Source of the DNA: CAZGYE01 sp964530165
GTDB lineage: Bacteria > Planctomycetota > Planctomycetia > Planctomycetales > Planctomycetaceae
Assembly (NCBI GenBank): GCA_964530165.1
Contig: CAZGYE010000038.1
Span: 1 to 26,181 of the forward strand
Length of the DNA: 26,181 nucleotides
Direction of reading: 5' to 3'
This document shows positions 7,798 through 15,595 of this stretch, piece by piece (the stretch's first letter is position 1; every line of letters begins with the position of its first letter). The translations under genes and the position numbers were made by a program. The notes below the pieces were generated by a model that worked only from the letters and a program-made list of their open reading frames with translations, was not told the origin of the DNA and searched no databases.

Positions 7798-8139
7798 GAG
7801 ACTCGTCAGAACGCCTGCTCGGATTTCGTCGGTCCGCCGCTTTGACCAGCCCTGACCATTGACACCGTTCCCAGTACCGGCAACAATACGAGTTGACCAG
7901 ACTGGCGTACAAAGGCCGAGAGTCGTAACCTTTCGCGCTGGGTTGATTATTACGCTCAGGAAAACCGAGGAGTAAAATCAGGAGTTCCCCGATGTCAGCT
8001 GGTTTGGCGTTGCTGAACGTTGGGTGGTGACTTCACCGTCCGACGAATCCGCCATGACCGGTGGCAACCGCGGATTGAGGCATCCAAGCAGCCGGCAAGG
8101 GGATGGCTGGAGCGACACCGCGAACCGAGGAGAGCACCA

Positions 8140-10086
8140 ATGATGACGGCTGGCCGCAGCGCTTTGCTGCCTGTTTTTGTATTGGCCGGGTTTCTGGTTT
8201 TGCACGTGGTCGCACCAAGCGACCGGGACGCCACTGCCGCTGAGAACAAAAGGACGCCCGCAACGGCATACCGATCGCCGGGGTTCCTCGCCTTGGCGCC
8301 GGACGGCAAGACCCTTTATGTCTCGGATCAAACCTCCCGGTGCATCGTTGTGCTCGACACGGTTGGTAAAGCGAAACGCGCCGAGATCGCGGTGAACGGC
8401 GAGCCGTGCGGCCTGTGCCTGTCGCCCGACGGCAAGACCCTGTATGTCGCTGAGCGCTACGCGGGCACCGTCGCGATCATCGACACGGCGGGGGGAACCG
8501 TAACGGGGCGCATCAACGTCGGCCGCTGGCCGGAAGCGGTGGCCTTGGCCCCCAAGACCAAGCGGCTGTATGTCGGCAACCAGGATAGTCACACGGTTTC
8601 GGTGATCGACTTGGGACGGCAGCCTGCCAAGCAGATCAAGCAGATTCCGGCGGTGCGCGAGCCGAACTCCATAGCAGTGACGCCGGATGAGCGATTCGCG
8701 GTGGTCACCAACCGTTTGCCGGACGGCGTTAGCACCGACCCAACGTTGTCTGCCGTCGTCAGCATCATCGACACGGCCAAGCTGGTGCAGACGGCTACGG
8801 TGAAGTTGCCGCCCGGCTCGACGTTGGTCAACAGCGTCTGCACGAGTCCGGACGGCAAATGGGCCTACGTGGTCCACGGACTGGGCCGCTTCAATCTGCC
8901 GATCACGCAGTTGGAGCGAGGTTGGGTCAACACGTACGCATTGAGCATCATCGACATCGCCGCCGGCACGCGCTTGGTGACGGTCTTGCTGGACGATCTG
9001 ACCCAAGGAGCGGCCAACCCGTTCTCGGTCGTCTGCTCGAAAGACGGCCGACAATTGTGGATCGCCCATGCCGGCACCCACGAGGTGTCCTTCATCGACA
9101 TCGGTCGGGTCCACGAACTGCTGGGCGGCAAAGTTTCCGAAGAGCTGGCGTCGCTGCGGGACGGCACGCGGCCCAACATTTGGATTCGCATCAAAGAGGA
9201 TCGGCAGGTCGCCGCCGAACTGGAAAACGATTTGACCGCTTTGTACATCGCCGGTGCGATTCGGCGAGCCTCCTCGGGCGGCAACGGTCCGCGCAGCCTG
9301 GTGCTCTCGCCGGACGGCAAGCAGCTCTACGTAGCCAATTACTATTCCGGCCAGGTCAGCGTGCTCGACGCCGCCGATGGCAAGCTCGCCGGCACAATCT
9401 CGCTCGGTCCGCAGCCGGAACCGGACAGTACACGTCGCGGGGAAATGATCTTCCACGACGCGACCAAAGCGTTCCAACGTTGGCACAGTTGCTCTTCGTG
9501 CCATCCCAATCAGGGCCGGGTGGATGGGCTGCGCTGGGACTTTCTGCGCGACGGAATCGGCAACCCGAAAGATACGATCAGCCTGCCGCTGCTCGAAAAG
9601 ACCGCACCCTTTAACCGCCGGGCCACGCGAAAAACGGTCCTGGAATGCGCCCGCAGCGGGCTGCTCAGCGGTCACATGCTCGTGCCCACCGAGCAGGAAG
9701 TCAAAGACGTGGCGGCGTACTTGGTTTCCTTGCGGCCGCAGCCGAGCCCGCACCTGAGTGCCGACGGCAAATTGTCCGAGGCCGCCCAACGTGGCAAGCA
9801 GCTCTTTGAAACCAAGGCGGACTGCGCTCGCTGCCACCCGGGCCCCGTCTTCACCGACAAGAGGATGCACAACGTCGGCGTCCTGACGCCTAACGAGCCC
9901 GACGGCCGTTACGATACGCCGTCGTTGATCGAAGCCTACCGTACTGGCCCGTTCCTGCACGATGGACGGGCCCGGACTGTCAAAGAGGTTCTCACCACCC
10001 ACAACAAGAAAGACCTGCACGGAAAGACGACGAAGCTTTCCGCGCAGGAGATTGACGATCTGGTGGCCTACGTACTCTCGCTGTAG
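8140..10086 (+). CDS. Secreted YVTN beta-propeller fused to a dihaem cytochrome c
   Basis: 648 codons. I choose ATG 8140 because GAGGAGAG lies 5 nt upstream and a good signal peptide follows (SALLPVFVLAGFLVLHVVAP); the frame is open further upstream but without support. Residues about 45-430 are YVTN-type propeller repeats (LALAPDGKTLYVSDQTS, LSPDGKTLYVAERYAG, LSPDGKQLYVANYYSG). The C-terminal third is a MauG/cytochrome-c-peroxidase-like module with two c-type haem sites, CSSCH at 451-455 and CARCH at 562-566. It ends in the typical HDGRARTVKEVL and LSAQEIDDLVAYVLSL helices. This is a known planctomycete combination, presumably a periplasmic redox enzyme or electron carrier of unknown substrate. 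It is transcribed apart from the next gene, which lies 679 bp away. Confidence 0.85.
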   Translation: MMTAGRSALLPVFVLAGFLVLHVVAPSDRDATAAENKRTPATAYRSPGFLALAPDGKTLYVSDQTSRCIVVLDTVGKAKRAEIAVNGEPCGLCLSPDGKTLYVAERYAGTVAIIDTAGGTVTGRINVGRWPEAVALAPKTKRLYVGNQDSHTVSVIDLGRQPAKQIKQIPAVREPNSIAVTPDERFAVVTNRLPDGVSTDPTLSAVVSIIDTAKLVQTATVKLPPGSTLVNSVCTSPDGKWAYVVHGLGRFNLPITQLERGWVNTYALSIIDIAAGTRLVTVLLDDLTQGAANPFSVVCSKDGRQLWIAHAGTHEVSFIDIGRVHELLGGKVSEELASLRDGTRPNIWIRIKEDRQVAAELENDLTALYIAGAIRRASSGGNGPRSLVLSPDGKQLYVANYYSGQVSVLDAADGKLAGTISLGPQPEPDSTRRGEMIFHDATKAFQRWHSCSSCHPNQGRVDGLRWDFLRDGIGNPKDTISLPLLEKTAPFNRRATRKTVLECARSGLLSGHMLVPTEQEVKDVAAYLVSLRPQPSPHLSADGKLSEAAQRGKQLFETKADCARCHPGPVFTDKRMHNVGVLTPNEPDGRYDTPSLIEAYRTGPFLHDGRARTVKEVLTTHNKKDLHGKTTKLSAQEIDDLVAYVLSL

Positions 10087-10765
10087 GACGCCGGCATCGC
10101 GCTGGCAAAGGACGGATGTCAGCGAAAAACCCGCCACGTTCGCATTCCTTTTGAAATCCAGGGGGAAAGCCATGGCTCAAGGAACTCGCTGAGCGTTGTC
10201 AACGCCGATGCGGGAATGTCGGGTTTGCATGTGGGAAAACGGGGTCTGCAACGGGGAGGTCGTGGCCATCACAACTTCTTGTGAAATGGAAGCAATCGCC
10301 AGAGTGCCGGCCGAAAACAATAGGCCCCGAAGCCCAAGCCCCCGTTGAGAAACAGGAAAAAAACCTCAAAGGATCACAAAATCGCATTATAATAATAGTG
10401 CTTGATTCCGGAACGTCATCCTGCTGACGCATATTCGCGGCGTGAAGATTTTGGTGTGCGCTTGACAATTCAGCAAAAGTAGACAAACTGGATTAGTATT
10501 ATGGCGTATTTTCCACCGGAGATCGCGGGCGATGTTTGGTGACACGCCTGATCGTTCCCCAAGTGTTGAGTGTGTGCGTTTTGGCGTGCAGGCGAAAACA
10601 GATGGAGCGAGACCTGCCATGCGGTGGTCGGCTGCACCTCTCGCCCGAGACACACCGAGCGAGGGTGCACGCGTTTTCGCGCGGTGCCGACGTTCGTTTT
10701 TCCCCAACCTCGGTTCTGCTCCTTTTCCCGCCAACACTCCCGCCAGCCTCTTGAGGTGACTTACG
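10087..10765. other. Intergenic region with AT-rich putative promoter zone
   Basis: 679 bp. The stretch 10375-10505 is much more AT-rich than its surroundings. It holds a perfect TATAAT at 10388-10393 (no good -35 at 16-18 bp) and a perfect TTGACA at 10462-10467 (no good -10 at 16-18 bp; TAGTAT/TATTAT come 26-29 bp later). A promoter for the downstream five-gene cluster is likely here, leaving a 5' leader of 250-370 nt, but I cannot assign it exactly. A seven-codon ATG frame at 10171 with AGGGGGA upstream is too short to call. No other gene is visible. Confidence 0.5.
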
Positions 10766-13700
10766 ATGAAAACCAAGGTGCTTCCACTTCTTGTGGTGAT
10801 GCTTTCATTTTCGGGCTCCGTTTCTGCTCAAGCTGCTGATCCCCCCCACACACCCTCCAAAGATGATGGCTCGGTCTATTTCATCAGCCATGTGATGCCG
10901 CTTATTACCAAGCTCGGCTGCAATCAAACGAAATGCCACGGCTCACTGAAAGGGAAAAGCGACTTCAAGCTGTCCATGTTCGGAGCAGAGCCTGCGGCTG
11001 ATTACGCAGCGTTGACAAAGTCGGCCGAAGGAAGACGAGTCAACAAAGTAGAACCGCTGAAGAGCTTGTTCCTCTTGAAAGCGACCGCGAGCATCCCTCA
11101 CAAAGGCAAGCAGAGACTTCAAGTCGGCTCGCCGAAATACAACACCCTTGCCGCATGGGTCGCCCAAGGAACGCCCTGGGCCGCCGAGACACAGCCCGCG
11201 CTCGTCTCCGTAGATGTTCTTCCCCAAGAGCAGATTCTTCAAAAAGGTAAGACGGGACAGATCTCGGCGACAGCCACCTTCGCCGACGGCACGAAAAAGG
11301 ACGTGACACGTGTTGCCGTTTACAAATCTCTCGAAGAACGGGTGGCCGTCGTCGACGAAAATGGAACAATCACAGCCGCCGATTCTGGTGAATCCGCCAT
11401 CGTCGTGACTTATATGCGACGATCGGCTGTGACCCGCGCCGTCGTCCCGCAAGTTCTTCCAGCTCCTTTCCCTCAAGTTGCGGCGAAGAACAAAATTGAT
11501 GAGCTGGTCTATGCGAAATTGAAGAAGCTCGGCATACCGCCTTCCGAGCGTTGTTCGGACCATGTGTTCGTTCGACGCGTTTTCCTTGATGCGATAGGCA
11601 CTTTGCCCACACCTGATGAGGCTCGTGCGTTCCTCTCTGATTCCGACCCTCAGAAAAGAAGCAAGCTCATTGAACGCTTGCTTGACCGGGAAGAATTCGT
11701 CGACTTCTGGGCTTTGAAGTGGTCCGACCTGCTCAGGATCAAGACGGGTGTCGGTGTCGTCCGGCCGGCGGCCGGAAAAAGGTATTACGAGTGGGTCCGG
11801 GAAAGCATCGCCCAGAACAAACCGTACGATCAGTTCGCCAGGGAGCTCATCACAGCCAGCGGGAGCAATTACCGCTACGGCGCAACCAACTTCTTCATGC
11901 CGGTTTCCAACAAAGACCCGCAGAGCTTCGCCGAGGCCGCCGCTTTGATCTTCATGGGCGCGAGAATCGGCTGCGCCCGCTGCCATGGCGATCCGCGTGA
12001 GAATTGGGGATTGGACGACAACCTCGGTTTGGCCGCATTCTTCGCACAAGTGAAGTTTAAGCCGACGAGAGAGTGGACGGAAGAAATTGTCTACGTCAGC
12101 CCCAAGCAAGTGCTCCGTCACCCCAAGACAGGCGAGGTCGTTCAGCCGAAGTTTTTAGACGGGGCGGTCGTGGACTTAGCCGCACTCGAGAACGCGGCCA
12201 AGGAGGCCGAAACGGCCGCCGCCAACGCGAAAGCCGCCGCCGCCCAGGCCGCCGCCGCCCAGGCCGCTGCCGCCCAGGCCGCTCTCGCCAAACGCCAGCA
12301 GGCCACCAAGGCGAAGAAAAAGGTGGATGACCTGGTGCAAAAGCAGCAGAAACCGGCTGAGACCAAGCTGGCCGCCGCCGCCAAAGCCGCCGCCGACGCG
12401 ACCACCGCCAAAGCCGCCGCAGACAAGGTCTTGGCTGACGCCCAGGCCGCCACGACCAAAGCGCAGCAGGCTGACGATGCCGCCGAGAAGGCGGCCAAAG
12501 ATGCCGAGGCGAAGTCCAAGGCCGTCTCCAGGGATGCCGCTAAATCCGAAGAGGAGAAGAAGAAAGCCGCAGCCGAAGCCACAGCCAAACGAAAGGCGGC
12601 CGACGCGACCAAAACCGCGTTGACCCAAGCGAAAAAAACGCAGCAGCAAGCCCAGAACAACGCCAACACTGCCGCCCAGAATCTAACCAACGCCGAGACG
12701 CGGAAGAAATCCGCCGAGCAGGCGTTGACGAACGTCAAGAACCAAGTGGCCGCTGCTGACAAGGTTGGCCAGGCTGCCGAGAAAGCGGCCAAGGATGCGG
12801 AAGCCGCGGCCGCCAAGGCCAAGGTTGAAGCCGACAAGGCCCCAGCGGTGCAGTTGGCTGCAGAGAAGCAGGCCGCCGCCAAGCGCAAGTTGGCCGACGA
12901 GAAGAACACAGCAGACCACCGCGTGGAATTTGCCCAGTGGCTGACCTCCCCCGAAAACCCCTGGTTTGCCAGAAACATCGTCAACCGAATTTGGTACTGG
13001 CTGTTGGGAAGAGGTATTGTTCACGAGGCTGACGATCTCCGACTCACGAATCCACCCGAAAATCCTGAGCTTTTGCAATACCTCGCGACGGAGCTCGTCA
13101 ACCACAAGTATGACCTGAAGCACATCTATCGACTGATACTAAACTCGGAAACGTATCAGCGTTCTTCGCTGCCCAACCGGTGGAACGAGAAAGATCGCAC
13201 CCACTTCTCCCATTATCGGGTCAAGCGACTCGGCGCCGAACAGCTTCTGGATGCAGTGTCTGAAATTACCGAAACTTGGGAGAGGTTTGTTGATCGGGTT
13301 GCCGCTCCGAATGTCACCCTGCCCAGCGGTTATCAGGCAAAGCAGATTCCCGACGGTAGCATCGAATCTCCATTTCTGAAATTGTTTGGGCGCGCGCCAA
13401 GAGACACGTCCTTCGAGTCCCAAAGAACCTCAACCCCTTCCATGCCGCAGGCGCTCTACCTGATCAACTCCGACCAGTTCCAAGCCAAGGTCGTCAACAG
13501 CCCGCGCATTAAGCGGCTGATCCAGGAGAAAAAGAGCGACGCAGAGGTGATCGACGAACTTTATTTTGTCACCCTCTCTCGGGCTCCGACCCAAAAGCAG
13601 AAGAAGAGGGTGTTGGAATATGTGTTGGCCAAGAGTAAACCGATTCTGGACCAGGCCCACGCCGAGAAGAAGGTTGCCGACGAGGCGTTGGCCAAAGTGC

Positions 13701-14041
13701 AAGGAGAACTGGCAAAGGCAAAGACCGACTACGAAGCAGCCCAGAAGGCGGCCCAGGCGGCCGAAGGCGCGGCCAAAGCCGTTTCCGGAAATGCTAGTAA
13801 ATCTGCAGATGAAAAGAAGAAGGCCGCAGACGAAGCCGCAGCCAAGCGCAAAGCGGCCAACGAGGCCAAGACCAAGCGAGACAAGCTGGCTGGCGACGAG
13901 AAGGCCGCGAACACAAAGGTGACCGAAGCCAACAAGAAGGTCGACGCCGCCAACGCCGAGCACCAGAAATTCAGGCTGCCGGCGCTGCAGGACGTTTTGT
14001 GGACCCTGCTGAACACAAAAGAGTTTATGTTTAACCATTGA
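10766..14041 (+). CDS. DUF1549/DUF1553 haem protein with two coiled-coil insertions
   Basis: 1091 codons, ATG 10766 with GAGGTGA 6 nt upstream. Order of parts: signal peptide (1-22, cleavage near VSAQA); planctomycete cytochrome-like PSCyt1 region with the family's CX4CH haem site, CNQTKCH at 52-58; Ig-like BIG2 domain (about 148-230); DUF1549 (about 244-465) with IDELVYAKLKKLGIPPS and a CARCH at 403-407; then DUF1553 (from 717: AQWLTSPENPWFARNIVNRIW, HKYDLKHIYRLILNSETYQRSS). The DUF1549/DUF1553 linker is filled by 244 codons of Ala/Lys/Gln/Glu-rich helix, and a further 102 codons split DUF1553 just before its last motif, LQDVLWTLLNTKEFMFNH. Relatives without inserts are several hundred residues shorter. 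This is a known family of unknown function, probably exported and redox-linked. First gene of a cluster with two DUF1501 genes (gap 54 bp). Confidence 0.9.
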   Translation: MKTKVLPLLVVMLSFSGSVSAQAADPPHTPSKDDGSVYFISHVMPLITKLGCNQTKCHGSLKGKSDFKLSMFGAEPAADYAALTKSAEGRRVNKVEPLKSLFLLKATASIPHKGKQRLQVGSPKYNTLAAWVAQGTPWAAETQPALVSVDVLPQEQILQKGKTGQISATATFADGTKKDVTRVAVYKSLEERVAVVDENGTITAADSGESAIVVTYMRRSAVTRAVVPQVLPAPFPQVAAKNKIDELVYAKLKKLGIPPSERCSDHVFVRRVFLDAIGTLPTPDEARAFLSDSDPQKRSKLIERLLDREEFVDFWALKWSDLLRIKTGVGVVRPAAGKRYYEWVRESIAQNKPYDQFARELITASGSNYRYGATNFFMPVSNKDPQSFAEAAALIFMGARIGCARCHGDPRENWGLDDNLGLAAFFAQVKFKPTREWTEEIVYVSPKQVLRHPKTGEVVQPKFLDGAVVDLAALENAAKEAETAAANAKAAAAQAAAAQAAAAQAALAKRQQATKAKKKVDDLVQKQQKPAETKLAAAAKAAADATTAKAAADKVLADAQAATTKAQQADDAAEKAAKDAEAKSKAVSRDAAKSEEEKKKAAAEATAKRKAADATKTALTQAKKTQQQAQNNANTAAQNLTNAETRKKSAEQALTNVKNQVAAADKVGQAAEKAAKDAEAAAAKAKVEADKAPAVQLAAEKQAAAKRKLADEKNTADHRVEFAQWLTSPENPWFARNIVNRIWYWLLGRGIVHEADDLRLTNPPENPELLQYLATELVNHKYDLKHIYRLILNSETYQRSSLPNRWNEKDRTHFSHYRVKRLGAEQLLDAVSEITETWERFVDRVAAPNVTLPSGYQAKQIPDGSIESPFLKLFGRAPRDTSFESQRTSTPSMPQALYLINSDQFQAKVVNSPRIKRLIQEKKSDAEVIDELYFVTLSRAPTQKQKKRVLEYVLAKSKPILDQAHAEKKVADEALAKVQGELAKAKTDYEAAQKAAQAAEGAAKAVSGNASKSADEKKKAADEAAAKRKAANEAKTKRDKLAGDEKAANTKVTEANKKVDAANAEHQKFRLPALQDVLWTLLNTKEFMFNH
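12182..12913 (+). repeat. Coiled-coil cassette 1 (in DUF1549/1553 gene)
   Basis: 244 in-frame codons made almost only of Ala, Lys, Gln, Glu, Asp, Thr and Val, with no Trp, Phe or Tyr. It starts with three 15-bp tandem units coding AAAAQ (12233-12277). It then has module A (KKVDDLVQKQQKPAETKL, from 12311), module C (EEEKKKAAAEATAKRKAAD..., QQAQNNANTAAQNLTNAE) and module B (AEQALTNVKNQ, 12713-12744, then AEKAAKDAE, 12776-12802). It replaces the short linker between DUF1549 and DUF1553. Boundaries are estimated to within a few codons from where family-like sequence stops and resumes. Confidence 0.85.
13655..13960 (+). repeat. Coiled-coil cassette 2 (inside DUF1553)
   Basis: 102 codons between YVLAKSKPILDQ and LPALQDVLWTLLNTKEF, which are normally separated by only a short loop. 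It starts AHAEKKVADEALAKVQGELA, very like the opening of cassette 3 (AEAEKKAAEQTLAKVKADLA), continues with SADEKKKAADEAAAKRKAAN (module C) and ends KRDKLAGDEKAANTKV, like the end of cassette 3 (KQDKLVADEKAANTAL). So it looks like an assembly of cassette 3 ends with a module C core. Confidence 0.8.
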
Positions 14042-14095
14042 TTGAGTGTCTCTCAGAACACGGCTTCTCAAACCTGAACGGAGGAGGAATTCGCC

Positions 14096-15484
14096 ATGTT
14101 GGATATCGACGCTCGAAACCTTGGCCCCAGGTGCGCGGGGATGAGCCGCCGTGACTTTGTCAGAGCAGGAGCCCTGGGTGCGCTGGGTCTGACTCTTGCC
14201 GACTGGTTCAAGCTGCAGGCCCATGCGGGGGTGACCGATGGAAAAGCAAAATCGGTCATCCAGCTTTGGATGTTCGGAGGTCCATCTCACTTAGACACGT
14301 TTGACCCGAAGCCGGAAGCCGGTGACGCCTATTGCGGCGAGCTCAAGAACCCCATCGCCACCAAGGCGCCGGGGATGAGGATTTCTGAGCTGTTGCCCTT
14401 GATGGCCGGCCAGGGGGATAAGTTCTCCATACTCCGAGGCTATTCTTCACTCAGCAGTAGCCACGGCATCGCTACCTACATAGCCCAGACCGGCACGCCT
14501 CAGTCGTCCAAGAAACTTGCCTATCCATCCACAGGTTCGGTGGTGGCTGTTAAGAAGGGATACGAGGCCGGCTACCAAGGCGTCCTCCCACCTTTCATCA
14601 CTCTTACCGATACCGGCGCCCTGCGGATTTCCGAGGAAGGATTCCTGGGCCAGACGTACAAGTCCTTGACTTTCGGTAACGGGATTTCCACGAAGGGCGC
14701 CAAGCAAAGAGCATTTGCGGTTCGGGGGATGAAGCTTGCCCGCGGCATGACGCGGGAGCGGTCGGCAGGCCGCCGCTCACTCCTTAAGGACGTGGACTCC
14801 CTCGCCAGGCAAATGGAGAGAGAAAAGCTTTTCCAGACTATGGACTCGTTTCAGGAGAAGGCGTACGGTCTGCTTCTGGGCGATGCGAAAAAGGCCTTCG
14901 ATCTGTCCGCAGAGAAAGAGGAGTTGCGCGACCGCTATGGCCACAATCATTTCGGCCAGTCTTGCCTGCTGGCCCGCCGGCTCGTTGAAATTGGCGTTCC
15001 ATTTGTCAGCATCAACTACGGTGGTACTTGGCCCTGGTGGGATAACCACTGGGACTGCGTTGGGGAGATGAAAAAGAGGCTGCCCATCGTTGACATGGGT
15101 TTTTCGACTTTGCTAGAGGACCTGTATCAAAGGGGGCTTCTGGAGAGCACGCTCGTCTATTGGTTTGGTGAGTTTGGCAGAACCCCGAAACTTTCAGGGG
15201 GTGCGTGGAAAGGAGGGCGCCACCACTGGGGGGCCGTGACGCCTTGCGTTGTCGCCGGCGGCGGATTCACAGGAGGTGCCGTGGTCGGCGCCAGTGATGC
15301 AAAAGGAGAAAGGATTCAGGACCGCTGGGTCTACCCATGGGACCTGACGGCCAGCATTTACAATCTGATGGGGATTGACTATCTGGGCAAGCTGCCTCAT
15401 CCTCAAGACTGCGGCGTGGCCTATGTCAGTCCTCTCGCAACCGGCCAAGTCCCAAGTGGAGGACTTTTGACTGAGATCATGTAG
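14096..15484 (+). CDS. DUF1501 protein, copy 1
   Basis: 462 codons, ATG 14096 after a strong GGAGGAGGA. The N-terminus carries a twin-arginine signal (SRRDFVRAGALGALGLTLADW). The body has the DUF1501 hallmarks: QLWMFGGPSHLDTFDPKPEA near residue 60, AKKAFDLSAEKEELRDRYG, GQSCLLARRLVEIGVPFVSI, WWDNHWD, and STLVYWFGEFGRTPKL followed by GRHHWG. DUF1501 proteins are related to the alkaline phosphatase/sulfatase superfamily and are almost always encoded next to a DUF1549/1553 gene in planctomycetes; the reaction is not established. The gene is 54 bp downstream of the DUF1549/1553 gene and 111 bp upstream of a close paralogue. Confidence 0.9.
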   Translation: MLDIDARNLGPRCAGMSRRDFVRAGALGALGLTLADWFKLQAHAGVTDGKAKSVIQLWMFGGPSHLDTFDPKPEAGDAYCGELKNPIATKAPGMRISELLPLMAGQGDKFSILRGYSSLSSSHGIATYIAQTGTPQSSKKLAYPSTGSVVAVKKGYEAGYQGVLPPFITLTDTGALRISEEGFLGQTYKSLTFGNGISTKGAKQRAFAVRGMKLARGMTRERSAGRRSLLKDVDSLARQMEREKLFQTMDSFQEKAYGLLLGDAKKAFDLSAEKEELRDRYGHNHFGQSCLLARRLVEIGVPFVSINYGGTWPWWDNHWDCVGEMKKRLPIVDMGFSTLLEDLYQRGLLESTLVYWFGEFGRTPKLSGGAWKGGRHHWGAVTPCVVAGGGFTGGAVVGASDAKGERIQDRWVYPWDLTASIYNLMGIDYLGKLPHPQDCGVAYVSPLATGQVPSGGLLTEIM

Positions 15485-15550
15485 ATCGCTCACGGGCTGT
15501 GTTTGCCCGCTAACTAAGGAGGCCTTCTGTAGGTCTATAACCGTCGAACG

Positions 15551-15594
15551 TCTCAGAACAAGGGTTGAAAAACCCGAAGGGAGGAGGAATTCGC
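15551..15594 (+). promoter_or_regulatory. Duplicated leader/RBS before DUF1501 copy 2 (also at 14051-14094)
   Basis: Both DUF1501 copies have TCTCAGAACA exactly 45 nt before the ATG and a shared GGAGGAGGAATTCGC ribosome site just before it. The middle part differs. In copy 2 it forms a small GGGTT-GAAA-AACCC hairpin (15562-15575) with a GNRA-type loop. The leader was therefore duplicated with the gene, and the strong ribosome site is conserved. Confidence 0.65.
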
Positions 15595-15595
15595 T

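Larger units (their letters stand above)
7456..8139. other. Divergent intergenic region with palindromic repeats
   Basis: 684 bp between the ceramidase-like gene (minus) and the propeller/cytochrome gene (plus). It contains the MITE-like element at 7491-7615 and a hairpin at 7773-7797. Open frames in it have no ribosome sites and no protein-like composition. Promoters for both flanking genes must lie here, but I could not identify a convincing -35/-10 pair. Confidence 0.7.

Noticed and set aside
7502..7912. Minus-strand frame of about 136 codons in the divergent intergenic region
   Set aside because: It runs through the palindromic elements, has no ribosome site and no recognisable protein character.
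7978..10173. 731-codon minus-strand frame opposite the YVTN/cytochrome gene
   Set aside because: The plus strand has propeller repeats, two CxxCH sites and a signal peptide; the minus frame is compositionally odd and has no family resemblance.
10462..10502. Sigma-70 promoter with TTGACA
   Set aside because: The -35 box is perfect, but the nearest -10-like hexamers are 26-29 bp away, so I give only a general AT-rich promoter zone.
12142..12984. 280-codon minus-strand frame rich in Ala, Ser, Phe and Leu, membrane-protein-like
   Set aside because: It is the reverse of the Ala/Lys-rich cassette (GCC and AAG read backwards as GGC and CTT); its hydrophobicity is an artefact.
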